A DNA stretch of 33,293 nt from an uncultured Porphyromonadaceae bacterium. GTDB taxonomy: Bacteria > Bacteroidota > Bacteroidia > Bacteroidales > Muribaculaceae. This document shows, piece by piece, positions 16,177-24,884 of the stretch (within the stretch, counting starts at the first letter, position 1; each line of letters opens with the position of its first letter). The position numbers and the translations under genes were made by a program. The stretch is from NCBI GenBank assembly GCA_947176915.1, contig CAMWSM010000025.1, forward strand, positions 1 through 33,293, read 5' to 3'. The notes under the pieces were generated by a model that searched no databases, had not been told where the DNA came from, and was given only the letters and a program-made list of their open reading frames with translations.

Positions 16177-17670
16177 TTATTCCTCTGCTGCAAGCACCTC
16201 TGCCTCCAGCTCCTTATCTTCGCTTTCTCCCTTTACAATGTTCGGAAGCTCCAGTCCGTAATGATTCTTAGCATCAAGAGCCTTAAGAATCAAACCTATT
16301 ATCAATGCCAGGCCGCCTAATGAAGCAAACACGAGCATCGGTACGGTATAATTATACTTCATAGGATCTTCCACCCCGGGATTGGTTGCGGCAAGCACCG
16401 CGCCGATAATCATAGGAAATGCATAAAGCCCTATATTCTGAATCCAGAAAATTACGGCGTATGCTGACCCGAGCAACTTATTGTCGACCAATTTAGGGAC
16501 AGAGGGCCAAAGGGAAGCGGGCACGAGAGAGAAAGAAATTCCCAATAGGACAATGGCAGTGTATGCGATAAGAGCAGATCTGGTGGCAGGCAAAATCAAA
16601 GCAAAGGTTAGATGACAGACAATCATCAGCAGAGCACCGAAAATAAGCATTGTCGCTCCTTTTCCCTTACGGTCAAGGAAGTTGCCGAGAATAGGAGTAA
16701 CGGCAGCCGCTCCGAGGGGGAACACAAAGAAGACGAAGCCGGCTTGTTGTGCGGTGATTCCAAGATTACACTGAAGCATGTTGATGGCATATTTCTGAAA
16801 TGGGAAAATTGCAGAATAATACAACACACAGAGGAGAGCCACCAGCCAGAAAACTTTAGATGACAGGATATATTTCAAATCCGAAATTTTGAAAGGATCA
16901 TCTTTCACTTCTCCATTAGAACCCATCTCAGTCTCAAGTTTCTTATCCATGAATGAATAAACAATAAATGAGATAAGGCCGATAAGGAGAAGAAGCACTC
17001 CGGCAGCCATAGGACGGGAAACACTGATATTGTCGTGCAACGTTGCAAGGAACGGAGAGCCGAGCACCACGACAGCAACGCCAAGACGAGCGAGAGCCAT
17101 CTCCGCCCCCATAGCGAGAGCCATCTCCTTACCCTCAAACCATTTTACGATGCCTCTTGAGACGGTAATGCCTGCCATCTCACATCCGCAGCCAAAAATC
17201 ATAAAACCTATGGCGGAAAGCTTTGCAGAGGCAGGCATCCCGTCATAGAAGGGGGTAATGTTCCACCATGTGTCGGGGAGATTCACAAAATGATTCATAA
17301 AATTCTGCAATCCGCTCCCTTCAAAGGCATCTGTCAAGGCATAATAATTTATAAAGCCGCCGGCAAGCATAACCGAACCGGATAAAATTGCCGTGAAGCG
17401 TACACCCATCTTATCAAGAATGATGCCCGCAAAAATCAGGAAGAATACGAACACATTAAGAAAAGTTTCCGAACCCGCAAATCTTCCGTATGCTGTAGGA
17501 TCCCATCCCTTCGTGCTCTGAAGATATTCCTGGAGCGGGGACAGAATATCCATAAAAATGTAGCAGAAAAACATGCCTGATGCGAGAAGCACCAATGCTG
17601 TCCATCTTGCCCATGACTTGTCGCGCAATAGCACGGATGGACTTGATGTTAGTTTAGTTTGTGTTGACAT
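16177..17670 (-). CDS. MFS transporter (12 membrane segments)
   Basis: The 497-residue protein is strongly hydrophobic with about 12 helices. The MFS motif-A pattern appears after the second helix as GIILDKMGVRF (82-92), and its second-half counterpart as GNFLDRKGKGA. An extra-long outer loop of about 40 residues (112-150, with several Trp and Asn) separates helices 3 and 4, and the C-terminus is a charged, Glu-rich tail. The substrate cannot be predicted. It heads a minus-strand operon with the Spi-like protein (25-base gap) and the small membrane protein, and has a consensus promoter about 70 bases upstream. Confidence 0.88.
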   Translation of the reverse strand: MSTQTKLTSSPSVLLRDKSWARWTALVLLASGMFFCYIFMDILSPLQEYLQSTKGWDPTAYGRFAGSETFLNVFVFFLIFAGIILDKMGVRFTAILSGSVMLAGGFINYYALTDAFEGSGLQNFMNHFVNLPDTWWNITPFYDGMPASAKLSAIGFMIFGCGCEMAGITVSRGIVKWFEGKEMALAMGAEMALARLGVAVVVLGSPFLATLHDNISVSRPMAAGVLLLLIGLISFIVYSFMDKKLETEMGSNGEVKDDPFKISDLKYILSSKVFWLVALLCVLYYSAIFPFQKYAINMLQCNLGITAQQAGFVFFVFPLGAAAVTPILGNFLDRKGKGATMLIFGALLMIVCHLTFALILPATRSALIAYTAIVLLGISFSLVPASLWPSVPKLVDNKLLGSAYAVIFWIQNIGLYAFPMIIGAVLAATNPGVEDPMKYNYTVPMLVFASLGGLALIIGLILKALDAKNHYGLELPNIVKGESEDKELEAEVLAAEE

Positions 17671-17740
17671 TGTTGTTTGGTTTGTTCTGAAAGTTGTTAC
17701 TTGTTAATTTAGTCAACTCCAAAGAGCCGGCTATATTTTG

Positions 17741-17771
17741 CAAAATTACACATTTTATCTCAAACCACCAA
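17741..17771 (-). promoter_or_regulatory. Promoter of the MFS operon (TTG, 20 bases, TAATTTTG)
   Basis: On the minus strand TTG (17771-17769) and TAATTTTG (17748-17741) are separated by 20 bases, about 71 bases before the MFS start. Confidence 0.75.
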
Positions 17772-17786
17772 CCAAACAAGGAATGT

Positions 17787-17829
17787 AAAAAAGAGAGATG
17801 ACCCGACGCTATGCTTCGGATTATCTCTC
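17787..17829 (-). terminator. Terminator of the DUF3861-like gene
   Basis: On the minus strand GAGAGAT and ATCTCTC pair, with a further CCGA/TCGG pairing inside, and six Ts follow. It lies 27 bases after the stop at 17856. Confidence 0.85.
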
Positions 17830-17855
17830 CTGGTTTATTCAATAATTGCGTTGAC

Positions 17856-18164
17856 TCATTTATTGCAGTCGCAGCCGCAACCAAATTGAGCCTTCACACT
17901 CTTCTTGAAAGCCTCAAACTGAGGGCCAAATTCTGCAAAGAGTGCATTATCACTGTTTTTCTTGAGAACATGGTGCATGAACCTCATTGCAAGAACAAAC
18001 TCCTTAGCATGTTTGTCTTTTGCAAAAAGACCTGATTTCTGTGCTTTTTCCACCATAGCCGCAATGTCGTGATGACCGCCGAAATTGAAATTGAGCACTT
18101 CAGCCATTTTTCCATCCTTGGCCTCAATCATGTTCACATAATAAGATTTCTTTTCTTTTTCCAT
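17856..18164 (-). CDS. DUF3861-like protein with Cys-rich tail
   Basis: The 102-residue protein resembles DUF3861: a short beta strand, then LNFNFGGHHDI (24-34), a helix AAMVEKAQKSGLF, KEFVLAMRFMHHVLKKN (54-70) and LFAEFGPQFEAFKKSVK (75-91). The family's function is unknown to me. The C-terminus adds Cys96, Cys98 and Cys100 in CGCDC, a likely metal- or thiol-reactive tail that I do not recall from typical members. It is transcribed alone, with its own terminator; no consensus promoter was found upstream. Confidence 0.72.
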   Translation of the reverse strand: MEKEKKSYYVNMIEAKDGKMAEVLNFNFGGHHDIAAMVEKAQKSGLFAKDKHAKEFVLAMRFMHHVLKKNSDNALFAEFGPQFEAFKKSVKAQFGCGCDCNK

Positions 18165-18487
18165 AGTATAAGTATATTTAGAATATTATTTCTGGGAATC
18201 ACTTGATTTCCGGTTTCATAAATAAAAACAATATGCTACGGATTTAGGTTGCTTAATATACCTAAAAAGATGTTGATGTTATATAAATGCCATGCAAACC
18301 ATTGATTTTAATTTTTATTATGAATTATTTGTTAAATTTTGACATATTTATTGTTTAAAACAAGAATATATCCTAATTTTGCAAGAGAGAACAAGCCGGA
18401 ATTTGACTGAGATCTGCTTTTCTCTCCTATCATCAGAAGAATACTAACTAATACGAATACATCATCACCTTTTAAAACAACCTACGT
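18165..18487. other. Divergent intergenic region before the TonB receptor
   Basis: This 323-base AT-rich gap separates the DUF3861-like gene (minus) from the TonB receptor (plus). It contains an imperfect palindrome GGAATCACTTGATTTCC near 18195-18211, a 7-bp inverted repeat TTTAGGT/ACCTAAA (18243-18249 and 18260-18266), and the receptor promoter. No gene is visible. The inverted repeats may be regulator sites. Confidence 0.6.
18351..18381 (+). promoter_or_regulatory. Promoter of the TonB receptor operon (TTG, 20 bases, TAATTTTG)
   Basis: TTG at 18351-18353 and TAATTTTG at 18374-18381 are separated by 20 bases. The predicted leader is about 100 bases. Confidence 0.8.
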
Positions 18488-21232
18488 ATGAAGAGACTAC
18501 TTCTCTTGACCGTGGCACTTTTATGTTTCGTAACCTGGGGTTTTGCACAGGGTAATACGAGGACGTGCAGCGGAACAGTGATTGACGAACTCGGCGAACC
18601 TATGATTGGCGCCACAGTTCAAGCAAAGGGCACCACCACTGCTGTGCCCACCGACATTGACGGTAAATTCTCCTTGAAAATGCCCTCCAATGTCAAAGAG
18701 ATACAAATCAGTTATGTCGGTTATAAACCCTTAACTTTGAAAGCCGCTCCTGAGATGGGAGTCATAAAGATGGAGCCCGACGCTACAACACTGAAAGACG
18801 TTGTTGTAACTTCATCTATCGCTCGCACGAGAGAAACTCCTGTGGCTATCTCCGAACTTACAGCAGGCACAATTGATGTGAAACTCGGAAACAAGGAGTT
18901 TCCGGAAGTTCTCAAATCCACACCCGGCGTATGGGCAACTCCCGAAGGTGGTGGATATGGAGACGCGAAGATCAACATGCGAGGCTTTAAAGCGCCTAAC
19001 GTTGCTGTGCTTATCAATGGTGTGCCAATGAATGATATGGAATGGGGCGGAATATATTGGTCTAATTTCGCCGGTCTATCCGGGGTAACCTCCAGTATGC
19101 AGACTCAGCGTGGACTCGGAGCAGCGATTATCTCAGCACCCTCAATCGGCGGAACAATCAATATCGTAACCAAAGGACTTGACTCCAAGAAAGGAGGCTC
19201 AGTATGGTACGGCACCGGTAATGACGGACTTAATGATGTCGGCATCAGCCTCTCAACAGGACTTATGAAAAACGGCTGGGCAATTACCGTGCTCGGCAGC
19301 CGCAAATGGGGTAACGGATATGTTCAGGGCACGGAATTCGAAGCTTGGAACTATTTCGTGAACATATCGAAAAGAATCAACGACAGCCATCAACTCTCTC
19401 TCACAGCTTTCGGCGCACCGCAATGGCACGACCAGCGTAACTATGCCAATGGTCTTACTATCGAAGGATGGCAGGAAGTCAAGAACTATATGAACGGGGA
19501 AAGCCAGTATAAATATAACCCTGTGTTCGGTTATGACAATGAAGGGCAGCAGCGCACTTCCAACCGCAACTTCTATCACAAACCTGTAATCTCTCTTAAC
19601 CATATCTGGCAAATTAACGAAAAATCATCTCTCTCCACCGCCTTATACACATCTCTCGCTACAGGTGGCGGCTATTCCGGTCAGGGTCGTTCAACTACAT
19701 GGAACGGCAATTCCATCAGCTACTCCTCTTGGTATGGAGCAACCAATGGCATACTTTCCACCCTTTTCCGCCGTCCGGACGGAACATTCGACTACGGTGC
19801 GATCCAGGACATGAACTCATCCTCAACCACCGGCTCAAACATGGTGATGTCTGCCAGCAATAACAACCATCAGTGGTATGGACTTATCTCAACTTATAAG
19901 AACGAAGTAATCCAGAACAAGCTTTTCCTTACAGGCGGTATCGACCTCCGCTACTATATAGGCGATCACAACAACAAAATCATTGACCTTTACAGTGGCG
20001 AATACTATATGGATGACAGCAGCCGTAAGAACGTAAAGGTTGAAAATAATGCAGCAGCAGCCGATCCCAACTGGATGTATGAGAAACTTGGAGTAGGCGA
20101 TATAGTTTATCGCAATTATCAGGGCAAGACTCATCAGGAGGGTATCTACGGTCAGGGTGAATATAAGATTCTCGACGGCAAAATAACCACCATCCTCGCC
20201 GGCTCACTGAACGTAACCACCTATCAGCGTATCGATCATTTCTATTATGATGCGGAACATGCAAAATCACCTACACGTTCTTTCCTCGGAGGAACAATAA
20301 AAGGTGGTGCCAACTGGAACATTGACCGCAACAACAATATCTTTGTAAACGGTGGCTTCATCTCAAAGGCTCCTTTCTTCTCCAATGGCGTATTCCTTTC
20401 GTCAGCTACCAGCAATGCCATCAACCCGAATCCTAAGAATGAGAAAATCGGTTCTTTCGAACTTGGCTATGGCTACCATTCTCCAAAATTCTCTCTCGAA
20501 CTGAACGCCTACTATACCCGTTGGATGGACCGTACAGACCGCGACACACAGCGTTCAGGTGAAATTTCCTCCGGAGAGAACGCCGGCGAGCGTTATACTA
20601 TCAATCTTGAGAACGTACAAGCTCAGCACCTCGGCGCTGAGGTGAACTTCACCTATAAGCCTACCAATTGGTTTGAGCTGCAGGGCATGTTCTCATGGGG
20701 CGACTGGACGTGGGCAAATAACGCCAAGGGATATTTCTACAACAGCCAGGGCGAGCCCCTCAAAAACACTCAGGGCGCTCTCGCCTCCGGCATCAAGGCT
20801 GAAGATCATGCCTGGGCTATCGTAAATCAGAAAGGTGTGAAAATCGGCGGCTCCGCGCAGACCACAGGTGCGCTTGCAGTAACTTTCAAGCCATTCAAAG
20901 GATTCCGCATAGGCGCTGACTGGACAATGTCGGCACGCAACTACTCAGACTATGCAGTGAACGGGTCCGACCTCTCCGCCGGTGCTATCCTCAATGTAGC
21001 AGATCCCTGGAATATTCCTTGGGGCAATGAGTTCGACCTCTCTGCAAGCTACAAATTCAAGATGGGCAAACTTGACGCGACCCTTTATGGCAACGTCTAT
21101 AACCTCTTCAATTATTACTACGTGAAGGATGCCACAACCAACTATAATGTAGCCGGTGCATGGGACAACGCATTCAAGGTGTTCTATTCTTTCGGCCGTA
21201 CATTCTCAGTGCGTCTTAAAGTGAATTTCTAA
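18488..21232 (+). CDS. TonB-dependent outer-membrane receptor
   Basis: The 914-residue protein has a signal peptide (about 1-20, cleavage after GFA), a carboxypeptidase-regulatory-like domain (about 27-96: GTVIDELGEPMIGATV, then DGKFSL and ISYVGYK), a TonB-box-like segment (LKDVVVTSS, 102-110), a plug domain (about 115-230, with MRGFKAPNVAVLINGVPMND and GGTINIVTKG) and a long beta barrel ending in Phe, as outer-membrane barrels do. It is shorter than most SusC proteins and no SusD is adjacent; instead a lipoprotein with a choice-of-anchor-J-like region follows 24 bases later. The substrate is unknown. Confidence 0.93.
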   Translation: MKRLLLLTVALLCFVTWGFAQGNTRTCSGTVIDELGEPMIGATVQAKGTTTAVPTDIDGKFSLKMPSNVKEIQISYVGYKPLTLKAAPEMGVIKMEPDATTLKDVVVTSSIARTRETPVAISELTAGTIDVKLGNKEFPEVLKSTPGVWATPEGGGYGDAKINMRGFKAPNVAVLINGVPMNDMEWGGIYWSNFAGLSGVTSSMQTQRGLGAAIISAPSIGGTINIVTKGLDSKKGGSVWYGTGNDGLNDVGISLSTGLMKNGWAITVLGSRKWGNGYVQGTEFEAWNYFVNISKRINDSHQLSLTAFGAPQWHDQRNYANGLTIEGWQEVKNYMNGESQYKYNPVFGYDNEGQQRTSNRNFYHKPVISLNHIWQINEKSSLSTALYTSLATGGGYSGQGRSTTWNGNSISYSSWYGATNGILSTLFRRPDGTFDYGAIQDMNSSSTTGSNMVMSASNNNHQWYGLISTYKNEVIQNKLFLTGGIDLRYYIGDHNNKIIDLYSGEYYMDDSSRKNVKVENNAAAADPNWMYEKLGVGDIVYRNYQGKTHQEGIYGQGEYKILDGKITTILAGSLNVTTYQRIDHFYYDAEHAKSPTRSFLGGTIKGGANWNIDRNNNIFVNGGFISKAPFFSNGVFLSSATSNAINPNPKNEKIGSFELGYGYHSPKFSLELNAYYTRWMDRTDRDTQRSGEISSGENAGERYTINLENVQAQHLGAEVNFTYKPTNWFELQGMFSWGDWTWANNAKGYFYNSQGEPLKNTQGALASGIKAEDHAWAIVNQKGVKIGGSAQTTGALAVTFKPFKGFRIGADWTMSARNYSDYAVNGSDLSAGAILNVADPWNIPWGNEFDLSASYKFKMGKLDATLYGNVYNLFNYYYVKDATTNYNVAGAWDNAFKVFYSFGRTFSVRLKVNF

Positions 21233-21256
21233 TCACCCCGAAACAATACGTAAAAA

Positions 21257-23236
21257 ATGAAAACCAAATATATCAAATCGCTCGCTCTTCTCTTAGGTGC
21301 AGGAATGCTCGGGGGTTGTGGTGAGAATGCATGGAACGACCATCTCGACGGTTTTAAAGAGCCGGATGTCTATACCAAGACTGAGACAATCAATTATACC
21401 CTTACCGAAACGGACTATTCCACTATAGCCGGCTTGGCTGCTAACAAAACAATAGCCGCTGCCGATGGTGAAGCCGATGCACTCAAGGCGATCGGGACAA
21501 ATGCATGCTTTGCAACCCAGGAGCAGGCTCAGAAATATCTTCCGGCATTTCTGGCAAACTCCTCTTTCCCCTATTTCGCACTAAACGACGGAAGCTCAGT
21601 AAAGGTATCATACGCCCTTGCTTCCGGTTATTCAACTGAGGCAGATGCTATAAACGCCAACTGCCCGCTATATAAAGTAACAGATGAGGACTACCAAGGC
21701 GCATGGGGCAGCGAGGAAGATTTCATCAGCGGATTCGCACCCGTAACTCCGGCAGCCGCCAATCTTCCTAAGATTCTTCTTGCAGCATATCCTAACGCTG
21801 CTGCCGGCGATTATGTCCTTGCATCTTACGCCGAGGCATCTCAGAATCCTATCTTCAGCGCCGTAGAGGGCGGAGATGATGTGCCGACCTCTATTGAAGA
21901 ATCCTTTACTGCGGATGAGGGAAATTTCACAAAGGAGGATATCACTCTTCCTGAAGGTTCCACATACGTATGGAGATGGGGTTCTTACAACGATGTAGGA
22001 TATATGCAAGCTTCCGGCTATGTAAATAAACAAAATCTTGATTCCGATAGCTGGCTCGTTTCTCCGGCTGTGAAAATTGATGGAAATGCAACGCTCTCTT
22101 TCCAATACATAGTAAATTTCTTTGCTGATGTGGCAACTGCCGAAAAGGAATTGACATTAGGCGTGCGCGAAGAGGGTTCAAAAGCATGGACAGGAGTAGA
22201 AATTCCTAACAAGCCTACCAAGTTAAGCTATGATTGGATAGAGTCAGGCAATATTGACCTCTCCGCATGGAATGGAAAAACTATTGAGATAGGTTTCCAC
22301 TATATCAGCACAACGGCGAAAGCAGGCACTGCCAGAATTACGGATGTAAAGGTTCTCCCTGCCACCCGTGCTACACGTGCAGCAGTAGCGGAAGTTCCGA
22401 CAGAAGCAAAATATGCTATCTATTCATTTGATGGATCAAAATGGTCTGTTCCTGAAAATACAGTTGTGCTGCAGCCTGCGGATTACACAGCAATGGGTCT
22501 TAAATATGGAAATATGCAGGATGCGCAGCCCTCTCTCTACCTCCCGACTTATCTGAAGTCTGCTCTTCCATACGCTCAGGATGAGGATCAGATTACTGTT
22601 GTTTACCGTTACTACACAGGTTCTGCTACAGTAAACCGCGCTGACCTCTTCGATTTCAACGGCAGTGAGTGGTCAAAGGGCAATATCGTTACAGACCAGT
22701 TCACCCGTAACAATAATGTCTGGAAGTTCAACCCCTCTGTCATTATCAATCTTCCTGCCGTGAAGAATGATGCTGCGAGTGTGCTCTACTATCAGACTTG
22801 TGTAAACTGGGTTTATGAAAATATCGACCGTCCGCTTGGCTCAACCAGCATCACTTCAGGCGTAGGCTACGTAACAAAGTATGGCAATAACGAATATTAT
22901 TCCGGCACAAGTGCTTATCAGTGCAACGTAGATCTTCGCGCCTCTGCTGCAAAAGGACAATATCCCGGAGGATACGAGGATATGTCGGATGAAGAGATTG
23001 TGGAACTGGAGAAATATCGCTTCTGTTATGAGGTGTTCCCCGCTGCGCTGAAGACTCTGCATCCGGATGCGAAGCCTATTGCAGGAATGGACATAACCTA
23101 CACAGTTAACTTCTCCGCTTATTCAGGTTCTTCTACGGATGCTTACCAGATGATATATAAAGTGGTCGGCACCGGCGAATTTGAGTTTGTAAGTTGTACA
23201 TGGTGGGCAAACGGAACAAGCAGCCTTGCCAAATAG
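21257..23236 (+). CDS. Surface lipoprotein with choice-of-anchor-J-like domain
   Basis: The 659-residue protein has a lipobox LGGC with Cys21. The region after it (about 40-210) is Ala-rich and does not match a family I know. A choice-of-anchor-J-like beta domain occupies about 212-365, recognisable from the order ESFTADEGNF, SDSWLVSPAVKIDGNATLSF, then a strand with WIESGNIDLSAWNGKTIEIG and a closing TARITDVKV. The last 290 residues form another unrecognised beta-rich domain with many aromatic residues. It follows the TonB receptor in one operon and probably acts with it at the cell surface, as SusD does with SusC, but it is not SusD-like. A strong terminator follows. Confidence 0.75.
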   Translation: MKTKYIKSLALLLGAGMLGGCGENAWNDHLDGFKEPDVYTKTETINYTLTETDYSTIAGLAANKTIAAADGEADALKAIGTNACFATQEQAQKYLPAFLANSSFPYFALNDGSSVKVSYALASGYSTEADAINANCPLYKVTDEDYQGAWGSEEDFISGFAPVTPAAANLPKILLAAYPNAAAGDYVLASYAEASQNPIFSAVEGGDDVPTSIEESFTADEGNFTKEDITLPEGSTYVWRWGSYNDVGYMQASGYVNKQNLDSDSWLVSPAVKIDGNATLSFQYIVNFFADVATAEKELTLGVREEGSKAWTGVEIPNKPTKLSYDWIESGNIDLSAWNGKTIEIGFHYISTTAKAGTARITDVKVLPATRATRAAVAEVPTEAKYAIYSFDGSKWSVPENTVVLQPADYTAMGLKYGNMQDAQPSLYLPTYLKSALPYAQDEDQITVVYRYYTGSATVNRADLFDFNGSEWSKGNIVTDQFTRNNNVWKFNPSVIINLPAVKNDAASVLYYQTCVNWVYENIDRPLGSTSITSGVGYVTKYGNNEYYSGTSAYQCNVDLRASAAKGQYPGGYEDMSDEEIVELEKYRFCYEVFPAALKTLHPDAKPIAGMDITYTVNFSAYSGSSTDAYQMIYKVVGTGEFEFVSCTWWANGTSSLAK

Positions 23237-23245
23237 TCCTTAATT

Positions 23246-23297
23246 CATATCAAAAAACAGGCTATCAGAATGCTCTGATAGCCTGTTTTTTGATATG
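23246..23297. terminator. Bidirectional terminator, 24-bp stem
   Basis: A perfect 24-bp stem with loop ATGC lies 9 bases after the lipoprotein stop and 12 bases from the end of the convergent DMT gene. Its internal A6 and T6 runs serve termination in both directions. Confidence 0.92.
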
Positions 23298-23309
23298 ACA
23301 GAAATTACA

Positions 23310-24233
23310 TTATTTGGCTGGAGAAGGAGCCGGAGAATTTTTACGTTCCGCAACCTCCACAAGATATACTGAAACTATCATAAGAATGATAGCCGCTATC
23401 TGCCACCATGAAAATATATCCTGTCCTAAAATGTAACTTGCAATTGCCGCAACAATAAGGATAAGGTCTCCATAAAGTGCCACGACTGTTGCCGGCAATT
23501 CCTTTAAAGCGAAATCTTGAAGCAGATAACTTACGGAAGTCGGGAATATCAGTACGAATAAAAGGACAAGCATCGGAGTGGAGAATAACCCCTGAGTCAA
23601 GACAGGCGCATGCCATCCTTGAACACACACGAGAATGATTGCGGGAACAGCACCTCCCAAAAACGTCCATTTTGAAACCGTAGCGCTGCTGAGTCGCTTG
23701 AGATAGCGCTTCTCTATTACCAAATAAGAGGCATACAGTACGGAAGATGCCAGACAAAACATGTTTCCCTTAAACGGGTCTGATGCGACGGCTCCGCTCC
23801 GCTGAGTCAGCACACATAACAATGCCCCTCCAAAGCCTATCAAAATACCGGCGACCTTTCCTTTCGACAGTTGTTCAGTTTTTAGAATAAGGCATATTAT
23901 ATAGACCCATACCGGTTGCAGGCTGATGAATATGGAGGAGGAGATCGGTGTGGTATATGTAAGACCTAAAAGAAGCGTCCACATATAACCGAATACAAAG
24001 ATCATCCCTACTCCGAACAATGTCAAATTATCCCGCCATGTAGATTTCTCACTTTTATCTTTACCAAATATTCCCCATATCCAGAAGAAAAGGCTTCCGA
24101 AGGAAAGTCGAAGCACAACTCCAGACATAGCTGTCATCCAGTTGGGCAATAAATAGCGTAAGGCGTTCTCGTTAAGACCGGAGAACACCTTGGAGGAGAA
24201 CATCTCTATATTCCCCTTTAGTTTCCCGTTCAT
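23310..24233 (-). CDS. DMT/EamA-family permease
   Basis: The 307-residue protein has about 10 membrane helices in two EamA-like repeats. Signature segments are GLTYTTPISSSIFISLQPVWV (90-110 region) in the first half and a matching ALKELPATVVALYGDLILIV in the second, each the fourth-helix region of its repeat. Such permeases export or import small metabolites; the substrate cannot be told. It follows a thioredoxin-like lipoprotein gene by 15 bases on the same strand, so the two are probably one transcript. Confidence 0.88.
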   Translation of the reverse strand: MNGKLKGNIEMFSSKVFSGLNENALRYLLPNWMTAMSGVVLRLSFGSLFFWIWGIFGKDKSEKSTWRDNLTLFGVGMIFVFGYMWTLLLGLTYTTPISSSIFISLQPVWVYIICLILKTEQLSKGKVAGILIGFGGALLCVLTQRSGAVASDPFKGNMFCLASSVLYASYLVIEKRYLKRLSSATVSKWTFLGGAVPAIILVCVQGWHAPVLTQGLFSTPMLVLLFVLIFPTSVSYLLQDFALKELPATVVALYGDLILIVAAIASYILGQDIFSWWQIAAIILMIVSVYLVEVAERKNSPAPSPAK

Positions 24234-24248
24234 AACCTTGCATGCTTT

Positions 24249-24671
24249 TTAATCAAGATATTGCGAAATCACTCTCTTAATGGAATCACCGGGAATAAAA
24301 CCTATCGTCCGATACATCTCCTTGCCATCCGGAGAAATAAAAATGAGTGCCGGTATGTTATGGACATCATACTTTTGGGCTAATTCGGGAACACTGTCAA
24401 CATCTACAGAAACAAAGTCAACATTGCCGTGATATTCATCTTTCAACTGTTCAAAAATCGGCTTAAGCTGTTGACAGGGAGGACACCATGTAGCGGAGAA
24501 GTCGACCACCATAGGCAGCCCGTTTTCCGAAATCAGACCTCCATCGGCAACTTGTGTGCCTTGTGCTTTCATTTCGGTTATTTCAGTAGTTGTCTCACTT
24601 GATTTTCCGGCACATCCGGCAAGAAAAAAACAAGCCGCACCAGCGGCGAAAAACGCTAATTTCTTTATCAT
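24249..24671 (-). CDS. Thioredoxin-like lipoprotein
   Basis: The 140-residue protein has a lipobox LAGC with Cys20, a 30-residue polar linker, and then a complete thioredoxin fold. The active site is TWCPPCQQ, with Cys63 and Cys66, and the cis-proline is Pro107 in NIPALIF. WCPPC rather than WCGPC suggests a redox potential unlike cytoplasmic thioredoxin. The lipid anchor places it outside the cytoplasmic membrane, where it probably reduces or isomerises disulfides. The following gene is a DMT permease; any link is unclear. Confidence 0.92.
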   Translation of the reverse strand: MIKKLAFFAAGAACFFLAGCAGKSSETTTEITEMKAQGTQVADGGLISENGLPMVVDFSATWCPPCQQLKPIFEQLKDEYHGNVDFVSVDVDSVPELAQKYDVHNIPALIFISPDGKEMYRTIGFIPGDSIKRVISQYLD

Positions 24672-24825
24672 TCTATAAATTATTAAATTGCAGAATCGTC
24701 ATAACTCCATCATTTCTGACGCTATATTAATATTATAACAATTTTAGACAGAATTTATCTGAATGGAAAGCATTTTTTTAGTCCTTGAGGGAACATGGCA
24801 GAGAAAGAAGAGTGAAATAGATCTT

Positions 24826-24856
24826 AAAAAGGGTGTATCAAAATTTTGATACACCC
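24826..24856 (-). terminator. Terminator of the PPi-phosphofructokinase gene
   Basis: On the minus strand GGGTGTATCAAAA is directly followed by its complement and a T5 run, 29 bases after the stop. The 13-bp arms have no unpaired spacer, so the innermost A:T pairs must open to form the loop. Confidence 0.88.
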
Positions 24857-24884
24857 TCTCCGGAACGAAATATTCTATTTATTA

